Shown: positions 11,503-21,228, counted from the stretch's first letter. The stretch is 64,000 nt of DNA from Turritopsis dohrnii (GCA_027922465.2 BQMF02000491.1:1-64000); one strand, 5' to 3'. The notes: generated by a model from the sequence alone, not told the origin. A program made the numbers and translations.

Positions 11503-12212
11503 GCCAGTGATACACGAGTCGATTAATAGCTTTCGACTCTTATCGAACTCGTAGTGTGTTTATTAAAAAGTTGCTATATGAAAGGTGATACACGTAAGCA
11601 GTTTTTCCTTTCAACACAATGTCTTCAGACAGCGAGGATGAGATGCAGCTGCTGCTACTTGAAATGTAGCCTCAATTAAAGAAATCAGAAACGAAAGCGC
11701 AAAACATGGACAAAAAATTGGCTAATAAAATGTGTATTTGGTGTTTACAATTCTTTTGAATTTCAACTTGAAAGCAAGGCTGACTATTATAACTTTTTGA
11801 GGATGAGCAAGGCTTTTGATTGCTTTTGCTTCTCATTACGTTTTTTATATATCTGTCTCTGATTTAACATTCCATAACCTCCTTTCTTTGTATCATTCGT
11901 TGATAAAATATTCAGTAAATTCAGTTTTATTTGCCATGTTTTATTTTTCTTCTACGTTTTAATACTATGTTTTATTCGTGACATTCTCATTTTCCTTCAA
12001 AATCTAATTTTGCGCATTTGCTGTACAAAAACAAAGCGTTTTGAATGGGTAGAAACAAGAAATAAATTGTTAAATTTCTAACATGTTGGAAATTTTTTTT
12101 GTCGAAAGCAACTTGAAAAAACAACTTTTTTCGGCAATTTTTCAGTGATACACTAAGCGATTTGTCCAAAGCAATTAGTCGAAAGCAATTAATCAACTCA
12201 CGTATCACCGGC
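11503..12212 (+). mobile_element. PIF/Harbinger relic with TIRs
   Basis: The left end (11503, GCCAGTGATACACGAG...) and right end (to 12212, reverse complement GCCGGTGATACGTGAG...) form TIRs of about 35 bp that include GATTAAT and GCTTTCGAC. Inside, from 11619 on the plus strand, ATGTCTTCAGACAGCGAGG starts an acidic N-terminus with a stop, and a shifted frame at 11695-11835 reads KRKTW...FEFQLESKADYYNFLRMS. This matches the N-terminus of Harbinger transposases (the family pattern is a basic patch followed by FLRMS). The rest of the transposase is missing. Confidence 0.7.
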
Positions 12213-12870
12213 TTTAGCCATCTATATATTATATTTAATTATGATTTGACAGGACCTTTTAGTATTTCCCAACTTTGAAAAAATATTGACTTATATACAT
12301 ATTTTTTCAAAGAAATAAAGGATATAACAAATAATTTAACTTCCATACTTGTCCTTAAGGAAGACTTGTAAGGTATATACCTTATAACATAACATAACAA
12401 GATTGAGTAAAACTAAAAGTCTAATCATGGGTTGTCATTATAAAAAAAAGCAAACATCTAAAAGGAGCCACTTCAATATTTCTGTCCATTTCCCTCAAAG
12501 AAAGAATAAGTAACTTATATGAGTAGTTTAAATTGAAAACATAGGAACGGGAGTCTTCATCAGATTATTTCGGATCATCATAGCCTTTTAGTTCTGCGTT
12601 TTGTGGGGCTGCGCAGAAGAAGAGAAGATACAGAGATCTTGAAACACTTTTTAATTTAAAGAAAAAAAGCTCGTTCACAAATAAAATAAAGTGTTTGCGT
12701 ATAATTACCAGTTTCCTCTTATCTATTTTTTAAAATTCACTATATTTTCTATAGAATGTAAATAAAAAACTATACACATTTACCTCTTAAAGTTGAACCA
12801 ACGTCCAGCGCACAACCTCCACTTAACATTAATGGCGGATGAATGTTTTGCAAAAACTACCGGCAACCGA
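12213..12870. other. non-coding
   Basis: Nothing coding recognised. AT-rich, with a slightly GC-richer patch near 12590-12620 (TGTGGGGCTGCGCAG). Confidence 0.35.
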
Positions 12871-13020
12871 TACCATCCAAGTTGCATTACCGAACAATCA
12901 TGTTACATTAACGAACATCGAGGTTGCAATACCGAACAGCGAAGTTGCAATACCGAATACTAAGTTGCATTACCGAACAATGGTTGCAAAACCGAACAAA
13001 ATTAAGTTGCATTACCGAAA
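12870..13020. repeat. short tandem repeat, core GTTGCATTACCGAAC
   Basis: Seven imperfect copies of a 15-22-bp unit built on GTTGCA(A/T)TACCGAAC run from about 12877 to 13019. The array ends where the first small gene of the polymerase element begins, so it may mark that element's terminus. Related single words occur near 731, 750 and 1630. Confidence 0.7.
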
Positions 13021-13413
13021 ATAAATATGCTCATCATCATCGTCATCATCATCATCATTATCATCATTATCATTGTCGTCTGTCAAAGGCAATGGTGAGT
13101 CACATGCGGCTTGTGTATCTAAATCAGAATCAGATGATTGATCATCATCATCATAATAGTTGGCACAACAGCAACTCGTATTCCAGTGAGTGTGCACGAT
13201 ACTATCCAATCGGCTATGATTAGTAAACTTTTCAGTTTTGTCGATTTTGTCCATCATATGTTTGATATTATCAACCCATTCGCCATCTTCAATTATTTTT
13301 TTACATTTTTCGCATTTATAACTGCTCTGCTTTAATTTTTCGTAACCATAAAAGACTAAATAGTTGAGGATCTCTCTTTTCCTCTGATGAACCGAATAAA
13401 ATGTATTACCCAT
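13012..13413 (-). CDS. small Cys-containing protein with Asp-rich tail, unknown function
   Basis: 133 residues. Residues about 33-38 hold CEKC, followed by C pairs further on. The last 30 residues are an Asp/Asn run encoded by the (TCA/TCG)n stretch at 13026-13080. It lies just inside the left repeat of the element, downstream of the polymerase C-terminus and in the same direction. The acidic tail could be a simple-sequence expansion. No family recognised. Confidence 0.4.
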   Translation of the reverse strand: MGNTFYSVHQRKREILNYLVFYGYEKLKQSSYKCEKCKKIIEDGEWVDNIKHMMDKIDKTEKFTNHSRLDSIVHTHWNTSCCCANYYDDDDQSSDSDLDTQAACDSPLPLTDDNDNDDNDDDDDDDDEHIYFR

Positions 13414-13567
13414 TTCTTAATGAGTTCTTTTAAATATTTCTCTAAAAAAATAACAAATATATATAAACAGTAAATTAAAAAAACGAAAAGAGAATATAAC
13501 AATAGATTAAAATAAGAGACTACCATATATTTCGTTACAAGTCATTTTTATTTTTTAAAAATTTACT

Positions 13568-14406
13568 TTACACGTTTGAATGCTTTAAAATGTCAATCGT
13601 ATATACCGAATTATGACCTGTAAGATTACAATACAAAAGTTGATTGATTAAATTTAGGCGTGGATCGTTCTTTATAATGTCATTTTCACATTTTAATATT
13701 TCGTCCTCGTATTGTTTAATGTATTGTTCAGCATCGTCAACTATACAAACATCATGTTTACGTTTTTGTTTGTTAAATTTAAGCGAAACATAAGTGTCAT
13801 ATCTAGAATCACTGCAAAATTCATAAAACGGATATAAAAGACGATGACCGTGTGGCAAAGTGGTGATACCGTTTTGTGAGAATAAGAAATTCTTATCGGC
13901 CATGTTGCAAAATATCTTCTTTCGAAAACTGATTTTCTTCATATCGTTCTTGATAAATTGAAGTCGGTTCGTTACAACAGTTGCGATATTACTAACAGAA
14001 TTGCAAGCACGAACGTCGTCAACAGTGTAGATTCGAGAAAGATAACTTTTCTGATCCAGTGTACGCACTTCGTTACCACCAATTGCTGAATCATCACGTT
14101 TCGTTTTATTACCTTTGTTTTTGAAAACAAAGGCATCGTCAGACATTGAGATGTGATATTCCTTCGGTTGCGTAGCAACAACCAATTTTGTGTATGTGTA
14201 TTGTTCTTTGCCATTATTCTTTTTGGATTTGTTAAATGCATATTGAAATGCATATAACCCAATCTTATTCCGCAATGATTCTGCTCTTATTCCAAATCTG
14301 TCAAAGAAAGCATCAGACGTATCTATGCAACCGGGACATTCTAAACATATTTGTAAGATCAGCCATTCGTGTAAATCTTTCTCGGATACACTAGGTTTTC
14401 CGTGAT
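13568..14406 (-). pseudogene. protein-primed DNA polymerase B, C-terminal part
   Basis: This continues the polymerase after the inserted transposon. Open from about 14400 to TAA at 13568. It contains SVSEKDLHEWL, a FDRFGIR segment, KIGLYAFQ (the position of the G-K-F/Y-E element after motif C in this family) and, near the end, ADKNFLF followed by GITTLPHGH. That last segment matches the conserved C-terminal DKRY...GI-T-HGH region of Polinton-type polymerases. This part alone has no internal stop. Confidence 0.65.
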
Positions 14407-14535
14407 TACATTAAGAACCAAAAATTTCGGCGGGACAAAATTTCAGCGAAAAGTGTCGCCGAAAATTTGTCCGCCGAAATAAGGGACTTCGCCGAAAATT
14501 TTTCCCGCCGAAATTTTTGGATTTTATCCTTTTTT

Positions 14536-15066
14536 TTAATCGATGCAAATGACGTGATCTTCGTCATCAATAACGAAATCTTCATCATCTGCATCTTCCA
14601 TTGTGTACTCCATGCTTCGAGGAATACCATCTTTTTCGATATCAAAGGGTTCTTCAAAAGTGTCTCCGTAATTTTTTTCTATAATTTCCCTTAATCTTTG
14701 CAGGAAACGACGATCTTTGTCGGGAATGGAAAATGTAACCTTTAACAAAATCTCCAAACCCCCTTTTGGAATCGGTGATGGTCTGTATTTTGATTCGTAC
14801 ACCTTTCCTTCAGCTTTTCCACCTAGCTCAAGAAAAAAACAGATTGCTCTTGAAATCTCCCGCGGAACAGGACCGACGGTTTCAGGGACAACTTTCCCCT
14901 TGATTGTTTTCTTCCATGCCACAGAATACGGGTCATGGCTCAATGCTTTTTTATCACACTCTTTTTTAGCGTGTAGATACTCCCCTACTTCAGGTTTCTT
15001 CCAGACAGTTTTTCCGTAATAGTGCCAACCTCTACTGGCAATCTTTGCACTGTACATCGATTCCAT
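14536..15066 (-). CDS. HIRAN-like domain protein, cargo of the transposon
   Basis: 176 residues, uninterrupted. It shows the HIRAN-type order: RGWHYYGKTVWKP near the start, HDPYSVAWKK, VGPVPREISRAICFFL (the V-G-VPR-S core), GGKAEGKV, RPSPIPKGGLEILL, then an acidic tail with DDED. HIRAN domains bind 3' DNA ends in host helicases such as HLTF (known). Stand-alone copies of this style are common in cnidarian transposons (from memory). No catalytic domain is attached. It lies between the TIRs and runs opposite to the transposase relic. Confidence 0.65.
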   Translation of the reverse strand: MESMYSAKIASRGWHYYGKTVWKKPEVGEYLHAKKECDKKALSHDPYSVAWKKTIKGKVVPETVGPVPREISRAICFFLELGGKAEGKVYESKYRPSPIPKGGLEILLKVTFSIPDKDRRFLQRLREIIEKNYGDTFEEPFDIEKDGIPRSMEYTMEDADDEDFVIDDEDHVICID

Positions 15067-15437
15067 TTCGTACGCCTGTCTTTCGCCTTAACTACAGATA
15101 AGAGTTCTGATCGTTTGATGTTACCATAGTCAAAAGATGTTACGTGCAACTTAGTGAGTGTTGTGATTGTTGCATCATAAGAACGTTGAAAGTTTTTGAA
15201 AATTCGAATTTCGAATTCGAATGCCATTTTTTCTTAAAGTTTGGGCTACACGACCCACTTAAAAATTGTCCCTAAATCCTTGAGACGAAATGACAGATTC
15301 AGTCAGTTTTTAAATAATAATTAAACTTCCAAGAAATTACAAATCAATGGTCCTCTTTAAATTGTTTCAAAATCATTAGCAATGAAAAGCCTGAGTGTGC
15401 CATTGATTACTCTCAGTGTAAATAGACCCCCTACCTT

Positions 15438-15542
15438 CGCAACAACGAAGAAATGGTCGTCAAATCGTTCGAAATGGCTGGTATCAAGGAAGCTTTGGAA
15501 ATCGAGTTGCCTTCCGAAAATCCGTTTGAAGATTTATTGTAA
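15438..15542 (+). pseudogene. transposase C-terminal relic (pogo/Tigger-like)
   Basis: The plus strand reads RNNEEMVVKSFEMAGI then a Glu-rich tail ending PFEDLL and TAA at 15540-15542. Pogo/Tigger DDE transposases characteristically end with a helix followed by SF--CGI and an acidic tail (family knowledge). The DDE core is not present, so the element depends on another source of transposase. Confidence 0.5.
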
Positions 15543-16010
15543 AGAAAAGAAAAGATAAATAATCGTGTTATTCAAAACTTATTTGTCTAACATCATATTT
15601 CTAACAAAAGCATGTTTTGATTTAATATAACACCGTAAAGCCTATAAACCGTAAACACTAAACTTCGAAAAATTTAATAAACGCCCCGAAGCATTACGGT
15701 ATTACACTTGAAACATTTTCTTTAACGCAAGTTTTTGCATTTCCCTGTCGTTAAAATGCTTAAAATGTGGATAGTCCGAAATTAAATTATAAATAAATCC
15801 TGCCGAAATTTTTTCTGCCGAAGTGACCAAAATCTCGCCGAAATTAATTCCGCCGAAGTATTTCCGCCGAAAAAAAAGTAGCCGAAATTTTTGGTTCTTA
15901 ATGTATGATCTACAAGTGTATGAAATTGGAAACTGCATGAATCGGTATCTGTAAGAATTAGATATGGAAAAATTGCAAGCACATTTAATGTTTGCATTTC
16001 TTTTTTCATT

Positions 16011-16092
16011 CTAAAAAAAAAGAAAAACAAAATAAATAAAACAAACTAAACAAAAAAATAAAACAAACTAAGTAAGTAAAATATTATCACAC
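16011..16092 (-). other. 82-bp GT-AG intron in polymerase gene, before motif C
   Basis: Donor GTGTGATAAT at 16092 and acceptor TTCTTTTTTTTTAG ending at 16011. The flanking phases agree (phase 2), linking KMCHKPSE to the MKKEMQTLNV...LTDTDS segment. The frame between is interrupted. Confidence 0.6.
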
Positions 16093-16522
16093 CTTTCAGA
16101 CGGTTTGTGACACATTTTCACGATTTTATGCATCATACTAGTAATAGAAATCTTTGCCACTGACAACACAACACCACCAACAAATCGTGTACCAGCATCG
16201 GGAAACTGCTTCTTCTCGGATACTATGCCTTGGATACTTCCCACCACATTTCCTGTGATCTATCTCGTTATAACCGTTAAATGAAGGTGACATAATCGCT
16301 TTAGAAAGAACTTCCGTGCAGTTTGGAAGTTTACTTGTTCGCTTTTTGTTTCTTTTTTGGTTTGCAATTCGTTGCTTCAAGATTCCAGCCTGTCTTTCAA
16401 ACTTCTCTTCTACCATTTCCATCATTCCCATTCGAGCTGTTTCCGATAGAGTAGGATCGTCCAGTAACATATGTTTTTCTGTGATATGTTGCTCTTCCAA
16501 TTTTCTTAACGCATCATCGAGA

Positions 16523-16594
16523 CTAAAAAACAAAAAAATATTAACCATTATATATTGTTGAAGACGAATTAAAAAAAAATAAAGTGGTTTTTAC
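16523..16594 (-). other. 72-bp GT-AG intron in polymerase gene
   Basis: On the minus strand AG is followed by GTAAAAACC and the segment ends in TTTTTTGTTTTTTAG. Both sides are in matching phase 2 (VNPFV joins to DDALRKLEE). The interior is AT-rich with stops. Confidence 0.6.
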
Positions 16595-17620
16595 CTAACA
16601 AAAGGATTAACCATAAAATTATTAAAATTGTTGCCAGTATTTAATTCGTCAAATTGAACGCTTTCTTTTTCTCGATCGATCAATGGCGTTAATTTCGGCT
16701 TGTCACAGCGGATCATCCATGCACCATAGCATTTATTGTTCATGTCTTTATACATTTGACTTTCTTTGTTCGTCTTTGAATTCTGACGTAAAACTTGATT
16801 ACCGATAACATAATCCCTTAAAAAAGCTGATTGATAATACGAAATTGTGTGATAGACATTAGTGACAGTATAGCCCATTACCTTTACCATGTACTGAACG
16901 GTTTGAATAAACATAGAAATTCTAAAAACGTCTCCACATTTCATGTGTGTTTTCTTACTCGAAGTTTTATCATTATTATGTAATTGTTGCAAAAGTGACA
17001 CTTTGTTACCACTTACCACACTTCTATCAAAACAGGGTACAAAAAATTGATTGTATATATCTCCGATATGACCTTTTGGTGGGGCTTTTAAAGATACTTC
17101 AGACAAATAACCGTATTTTGCTGTTTTCATATCTTAAGACTCTACTTATTCTAAATATTCGTTTAAGGTGAAATTCCTATCTTGGAAATTACCTACAGGT
17201 AATGGATAAGTCATAGCATTACCGTATTGATTATTTTCGTCCATCATTAAGATATTTGAATAAACACTACAATTTACACCGTTATAATCAAGTCGTAAAC
17301 AACCTCTATCTATATCGCTTTGTTTTAAAATACCGTATTGAAACAAATAATCTAAAATGTATCGTGTGTCAAAAGCCAATCTCAATGACGTTTGCGAAAA
17401 TCCACCAAACGTTGCATTTTCAAACATGTTTATTTTATGTGTATCTGGCAAGCGTTTCAAAAGAGCTTTCGAATTTAATAATGCAGCAGCTTTGGAAAAT
17501 GTAGTCATAGAGGTAAATAAATGTGGATTATATTTAAATAGTATTTGTAATTTTCGAAAATAATCAGAAGCTATGACCATCAATAAAATGACGTCACCAG
17601 CATTGTACACACGATCTGTA

Positions 17621-17776
17621 TATGCATCTACCGGTTTCAAACCAGCTAATCTTTACGGTCAAAACCTTGTTAAATTTGTTTGGGAGGGTGAAGGCCAAGT
17701 GATGTCTCGTTCTTCCAAACGCTTTTAACAGAGTTTTCACGGAGAAGTTTGATGGTTTGAAACCGGTAGATGCATA
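17621..17776. repeat. 24-bp perfect inverted repeat with 108-bp loop
   Basis: TATGCATCTACCGGTTTC... at 17621-17644 is exactly mirrored at 17753-17776. It interrupts the polymerase between the exonuclease and palm regions, and one arm is read as the MKPVDAY start of the next open segment. It could be a tiny TIR element or a local inverted duplication. No target duplication is evident. Confidence 0.7.
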
Positions 17777-18539
17777 CACTCCGATTGAGATCGTTCATAA
17801 TTTGCATGTTTAAGGTTTTCCAAAGATATTGAACTTGACACTATATTTCATCATCGACAAATTCGAATTTTAATTTGTTCGTAAACAATTATTTTGATGG
17901 TAAAAAGGGGTGATTTAATTCGTCACCGCTAATAAAGTAATCGTACGGAATGACACCTTTGTCAATTATAATAGATAGTAATTCTTTTTCTTGTTCTTCG
18001 GTTAACTTTGCATAACTTTTAGAAAATAATTCATCGTCAAAAAAATATCGTCAAACCATTCCATTATTTGTGCAACGTGATTAGCATCTTTATTTTTGGA
18101 AAAATTAGACAAAGATGTGGCAAAGAATTTTAAAGTATCTTTAAAGTGGAAATCACCTACAACTACATCTGTCACGTTATACATACTTCCACCTAAAAAT
18201 TTTATTTCAGTCATATTAAACATTTGCAAGTCTAAATATTTTGCAATAAATTTAATATCAAAACGGCTAGAATTATGTGCGTACACTGGTATACGGCAAT
18301 TGATAACGTCCTCCTTATAATTCGAAAAATCTTGTAACCTTTTATTGCAGATATCGTGTGCATAACCGTAAATAGTACGTGTAACGTGATCGTGATGAAT
18401 AACGACATTGTATTGTTTTGCATTATCCAAAATTTTAGTACTGTTTTTAAATAAGCCAATAACTGAACACGTATCTAACCAAAATATAGAATTAGAAACT
18501 TTCATAAGGAAATCAAATTGCCAATTCTCGTAGAATCTT

Positions 18540-18595
18540 GTCACACTCAATATGGAAATATGTATATATGTATATATATGTATATATAGCATTAC
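18540..18595. repeat. (TATATATG)n microsatellite
   Basis: An alternating TATATATGTA tract of about 40 bp near 18555-18590 separates the polymerase from the upstream small gene and probably replaced part of the polymerase N-terminus. Confidence 0.6.
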
Positions 18596-19299
18596 TAATA
18601 TCCTAAGACATCAAAAATATCGAAAAAATCCAAGCCAATATATTCTAGTAATGACGCAACATATTGAGAATCAGAATAGCCTCGACAATAATCGTTTCTT
18701 TTTATTTGATTTTCCACATACCTGATAAAATTGGAAAGACAACAATAACGCTTTGTTAAAAGGCAAACAATTGTATTCAGTGTAACATTGAAATTGGCAT
18801 TATTTACAGAATCTATTAATCTCGAAAAATCTTCTATTCTGCTGAATACCAACTGTTTCATTTTAAAACAAACTAAATCGAAATTGTGACAAAGATCTCC
18901 AGTCACATCACAATTTGTAATGCCAAAATCACATATGCAACATTTTGTTATTTGATGTTGTTCGTAGTAATCTTTCTTTTCTTTTATCGTTAATTGATTG
19001 TTACATATAGCTACTTCATGCTTAAAAAACCTTTTAATTGCAAAACCTGTCAAAGCTATTTGACTTATTATAACTGTTGACAATGACAACGATTTTCTTT
19101 CGTACGCATCTAAAGTACGTGCCATGTTCTTAAAAGATTTGTTTGTTATATAACGATAAATATAGTCTGGTAAGAAAGACATGTCTGCTAATTTCAATTT
19201 GTTATCAATACACGATTTGTACCAAATAAATGGTTTTAAATTCAAAGCCGGATGAAAAATAACACCAACACAAAAAGACATGACTTTCATTGCCAACAT
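18595..19299 (-). CDS. 234-residue protein, unknown function
   Basis: An uninterrupted frame just upstream of the polymerase, same direction. It has clustered Cys residues near residues 118-145 (CCICDFGITNC, then a C-H pair), hydrophobic helices and an acidic end (DFFDIFDVLGY). Position suggests either an N-terminal extension of the polymerase (terminal-protein-like) or a separate small gene. No family recognised. Confidence 0.45.
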   Translation of the reverse strand: MLAMKVMSFCVGVIFHPALNLKPFIWYKSCIDNKLKLADMSFLPDYIYRYITNKSFKNMARTLDAYERKSLSLSTVIISQIALTGFAIKRFFKHEVAICNNQLTIKEKKDYYEQHQITKCCICDFGITNCDVTGDLCHNFDLVCFKMKQLVFSRIEDFSRLIDSVNNANFNVTLNTIVCLLTKRYCCLSNFIRYVENQIKRNDYCRGYSDSQYVASLLEYIGLDFFDIFDVLGY

Positions 19300-19312
19300 G
19301 TTTTCGTAATGT

Positions 19313-19726
19313 TTAATTTTTATTTTTTTTTTTCATCATCTTCATCGTTATCATCGTTATCAACTTACTTAAATATTTGTCTTTTTCAAGTACTTTATAG
19401 AATTCATTTAAACTATCTATAACTGTAAAACTTGGAACTTTATTTACTATTTTCATAACAATATTTATCTTTCTAATTATTCTTTTATCTGAAGATATTG
19501 ATGTGAGAAAAGAATGCAAGTCTTTGCCATTTGTTGTCGTTGTTGAAATTTGGGAATCAATTTGTTGTGAAAATTGAAAATTGTTTTGTACTTTTTTAAT
19601 TTTTAATGATAATTTGTAAATATTGAAACTAAATCTTTGGGTATGTTCATCATTAAGTAAATAGTTCAAATCACTTATAACATGAATTAAATAAGACAAA
19701 GTCATAGATACATTTGGCTCACGCAA
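19313..19726 (-). CDS. 137-residue helical protein, unknown function
   Basis: A single frame ending in a low-complexity Met/Lys/Asn tail encoded by the ATC-rich repeat at 19320-19360. Predicted mostly helical, with no motif recognised. It lies 14 bp downstream of nothing else and immediately before the 234-residue gene in the same direction. Confidence 0.35.
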   Translation of the reverse strand: MREPNVSMTLSYLIHVISDLNYLLNDEHTQRFSFNIYKLSLKIKKVQNNFQFSQQIDSQISTTTTNGKDLHSFLTSISSDKRIIRKINIVMKIVNKVPSFTVIDSLNEFYKVLEKDKYLSKLITMITMKMMKKKNKN

Positions 19727-19896
19727 ATCATTTCTGACATTTATTAGGAAGATTGGCTAAGATTGAGTGAAAAAAATATGAAAAAAACAAGTCATTATTA
19801 TTATAAATTTATTTTTTTAAAATATATATACAATCATATCAGACACAATAGAAGAGTTCGTTGTATAAACAAATATATCTTTTACAACACAATTAT

Positions 19897-20250
19897 TTAA
19901 TAATAAACATCTTGCAAATAATCAGTAAAGCTATCAACGTTCGAATCACACATCTTCATTGCGTATTTAATTCTTTTCACTTCATCGTCACACGCAGAAA
20001 AGAATTCATCGCTAAACGGATAGTCCTCCAACTGGTCTCTTTGGAAGTAATGATCTGAAGCAATAATGTCTATAATTTCACGTCGCATTTGCTTGTAATA
20101 GCTTTTCACCTCATCTTTCCCCCACATATCTTCAATTGTTGAAATATTTCTCAATTGATAAGGAGTCGCCAACGTGTATCTACTTACATCTTTAACAAAC
20201 AACCAATACGGGTTAGGTACTTGTTTCTTTGTCTCATACACATCCATCAT
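19897..20250 (-). CDS. 117-residue acidic protein, unknown function
   Basis: An open frame from ATG 20250 to TAA 19897. It contains PYWLFVKDVSRY near the start, DMWGKDEVKSYY, then DDEVKRIKYAMKMC and a DYLQDVYY tail. The aromatic and acidic composition is protein-like and unlike the surrounding AT-rich noise. Family not recognised. Confidence 0.45.
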   Translation of the reverse strand: MMDVYETKKQVPNPYWLFVKDVSRYTLATPYQLRNISTIEDMWGKDEVKSYYKQMRREIIDIIASDHYFQRDQLEDYPFSDEFFSACDDEVKRIKYAMKMCDSNVDSFTDYLQDVYY

Positions 20251-20289
20251 TATTTAGATTCTAAATTAACAACAAGCTATATATATTAT

Positions 20290-20700
20290 TCACACACAAT
20301 CATCTATAAATAATGATCCGCAATTTTATCAACGCATGGTCTTTGCGAACATAACTTCCATTTCGATTTCTTTTTCGTCTTGGTGGAGCAAGTGGAGTTG
20401 GTGGCGATTGACAAACGTTGATAGGCGGAGTGATAGGATCCTCATCAATAATAGTATCGCAAGAAATCGTCTTTTTTATTTCTATAGAAGTTATCTAAAA
20501 AGTTACCATAATTTTGAAATACAATGTTGTTTGTATTTGTTCATTGTTTGTATCTTTTCCGTTTCATTTAGCGAATCCCATGTTGCTTTCGTAATTTTAA
20601 AATATTTACGAGCTTCCGTCATCAAGTTATTCATATCTACAATACCCATACTATCAGCATTGTCCATCATTGATGACATATTGTCTTGCATAGATCTCAC
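20290..20700 (-). CDS. 65-residue protein plus adjoining Pro/basic open frame
   Basis: ATG 20700 to stop 20503 encodes MRSMQDNMSSMMDNADSMG... with a helical Lys-rich tail. Immediately after, in a different frame, 20485-20290 is open without an ATG and reads a Pro-rich segment (DPITPPINV, SPPTPLAPP) followed by RRKRNRNG, a nuclear-localisation-like basic patch. Either these are two small genes or one gene split by a frameshift near 20500. Confidence 0.35.
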
Positions 20701-20864
20701 ACAGTTGGATTTTCAATAAAAATCTCATCTATTTATACTATTCTAAACAAAAGAACAATAAATAGGAAATCTATTGTATCAAATATTAATTTACAATAAA
20801 AATCGTACCTTTTTTAATTATTTTTAACATAACATACATACTTATTTTTCAGTCGCAATAGAAA

Positions 20865-20987
20865 ATGGCAAGAACTAAAAGAGTTTCTAGATCTGCAACA
20901 GATCTGCAACAGATCATGTTTCCAAGAGCTGTTGCAGGCGCAAAAGAAAGTATTACTTTTTTTAATTTAAAAAACTTTTATTTTTAA
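20865..20987 (+). CDS. 40-residue basic peptide starting MARTK (histone H3-tail-like)
   Basis: ATG at 20865. It begins MARTKRVSRSATDLQQ and contains a short internal duplication of ATCTGCAACAG. After Met removal the first four residues ARTK equal the histone H3 N-terminus, and Arg 8 also coincides. It lies on the strand opposite the polymerase, followed 40 bp later by another MARTK frame. It is very short, so its reality rests on the shared start with its neighbour. Confidence 0.35.
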   Translation: MARTKRVSRSATDLQQIMFPRAVAGAKESITFFNLKNFYF

Positions 20988-21026
20988 AATAAATTTCCTT
21001 TAATTAAAACCAATTCTTTAAAAGAA

Positions 21027-21200
21027 ATGGCAAGGACAAAAGAAACAGTACCACGTAAACATCCTCGTGTTGACACACCTGCAACATCAACAGTAAATCT
21101 TACGACACCAACATTTGTAAGAAATCCGGTTGTGCGGTTAGATGACAAATGTGGGAAAACACGATATAAGATGTGCAAAAGAAAAACAAAGCAAACTTAA
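21027..21200 (+). CDS. 57-residue basic protein starting MARTKET (histone H3-tail-like)
   Basis: ATG 21027 to TAA 21198-21200. It starts MARTKETVPRKHPRVDTP and ends with a Lys/Arg-rich tail (KTRYKMCKRKTKQT). ARTK-x-T matches residues 1-4 and 6 of histone H3. Size and charge resemble DNA-condensing core peptides of double-stranded DNA viruses (inference). No known family assigned. Confidence 0.45.
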   Translation: MARTKETVPRKHPRVDTPATSTVNLTTPTFVRNPVVRLDDKCGKTRYKMCKRKTKQT

Positions 21201-21228
21201 ATCACAAAGTAATATTAATGCGAAAATA

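Larger units (their letters stand above)
14407..15905. mobile_element. 1.5-kb pogo/Tc1-like transposon inserted in the polymerase gene
   Basis: TA at 14407-14408 and 15904-15905 flank inverted ends starting CATTAAGAACCAAAAATTT (14409) and ending with the reverse complement at 15903. Both ends carry clusters of GCCGAAATT-type subterminal repeats (14430-14528 and 15800-15895). The flanks also share TGAT. If one target copy is kept and the element ignored, the polymerase frame is in register across the site, so the insertion postdates coding function. It contains a HIRAN-like gene and a transposase C-terminal relic. Confidence 0.8.
15906..18592 (-). pseudogene. protein-primed DNA polymerase B, exonuclease and palm
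   Basis: The N-terminal Cys/His region with VIHHDHVTRTIYGYAHDICN and the exonuclease stretch IPVYAHNSSRFDIKFI lie in 18592-18002, followed by FKDTLKFF. GVIPYDYF comes next after a frameshift at a T-run near 18040. Motif A is MMDENNQYGNAM (near 17235), motif B KDMNNKCYGAW (near 16735), motif C ILTDTDSC (near 15940). Breaks: TAA at 17891-17889, a 156-bp inverted-repeat insertion (17621-17776), two TAA codons between 17146 and 17131, a frameshift near 16240, and the transposon after motif C. Two short introns are inferred (16594-16523 and 16092-16011). Known role: replication of linear genomes from a terminal protein primer. Confidence 0.75.

Noticed and set aside
14985..15227. Second frame overlapping the HIRAN gene start (MAFEFEIRIF...)
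   Set aside because: It may be a relic of a related upstream segment, but its last third is a shifted reading of the HIRAN gene; not supported as a separate gene.
14403..15909. TTAA (piggyBac-type) or 4-bp TGAT target duplication for the 1.5-kb transposon
   Set aside because: TTAA would leave the polymerase frame out of register; TGAT fits too, but TA plus the pogo-like transposase tail is the more consistent reading.
17131..17892. Alternative genetic code (TAA as sense) in the polymerase element
   Set aside because: The same gene has frameshifts and insertions and neighbouring genes use TAA as a terminator; decay is simpler.
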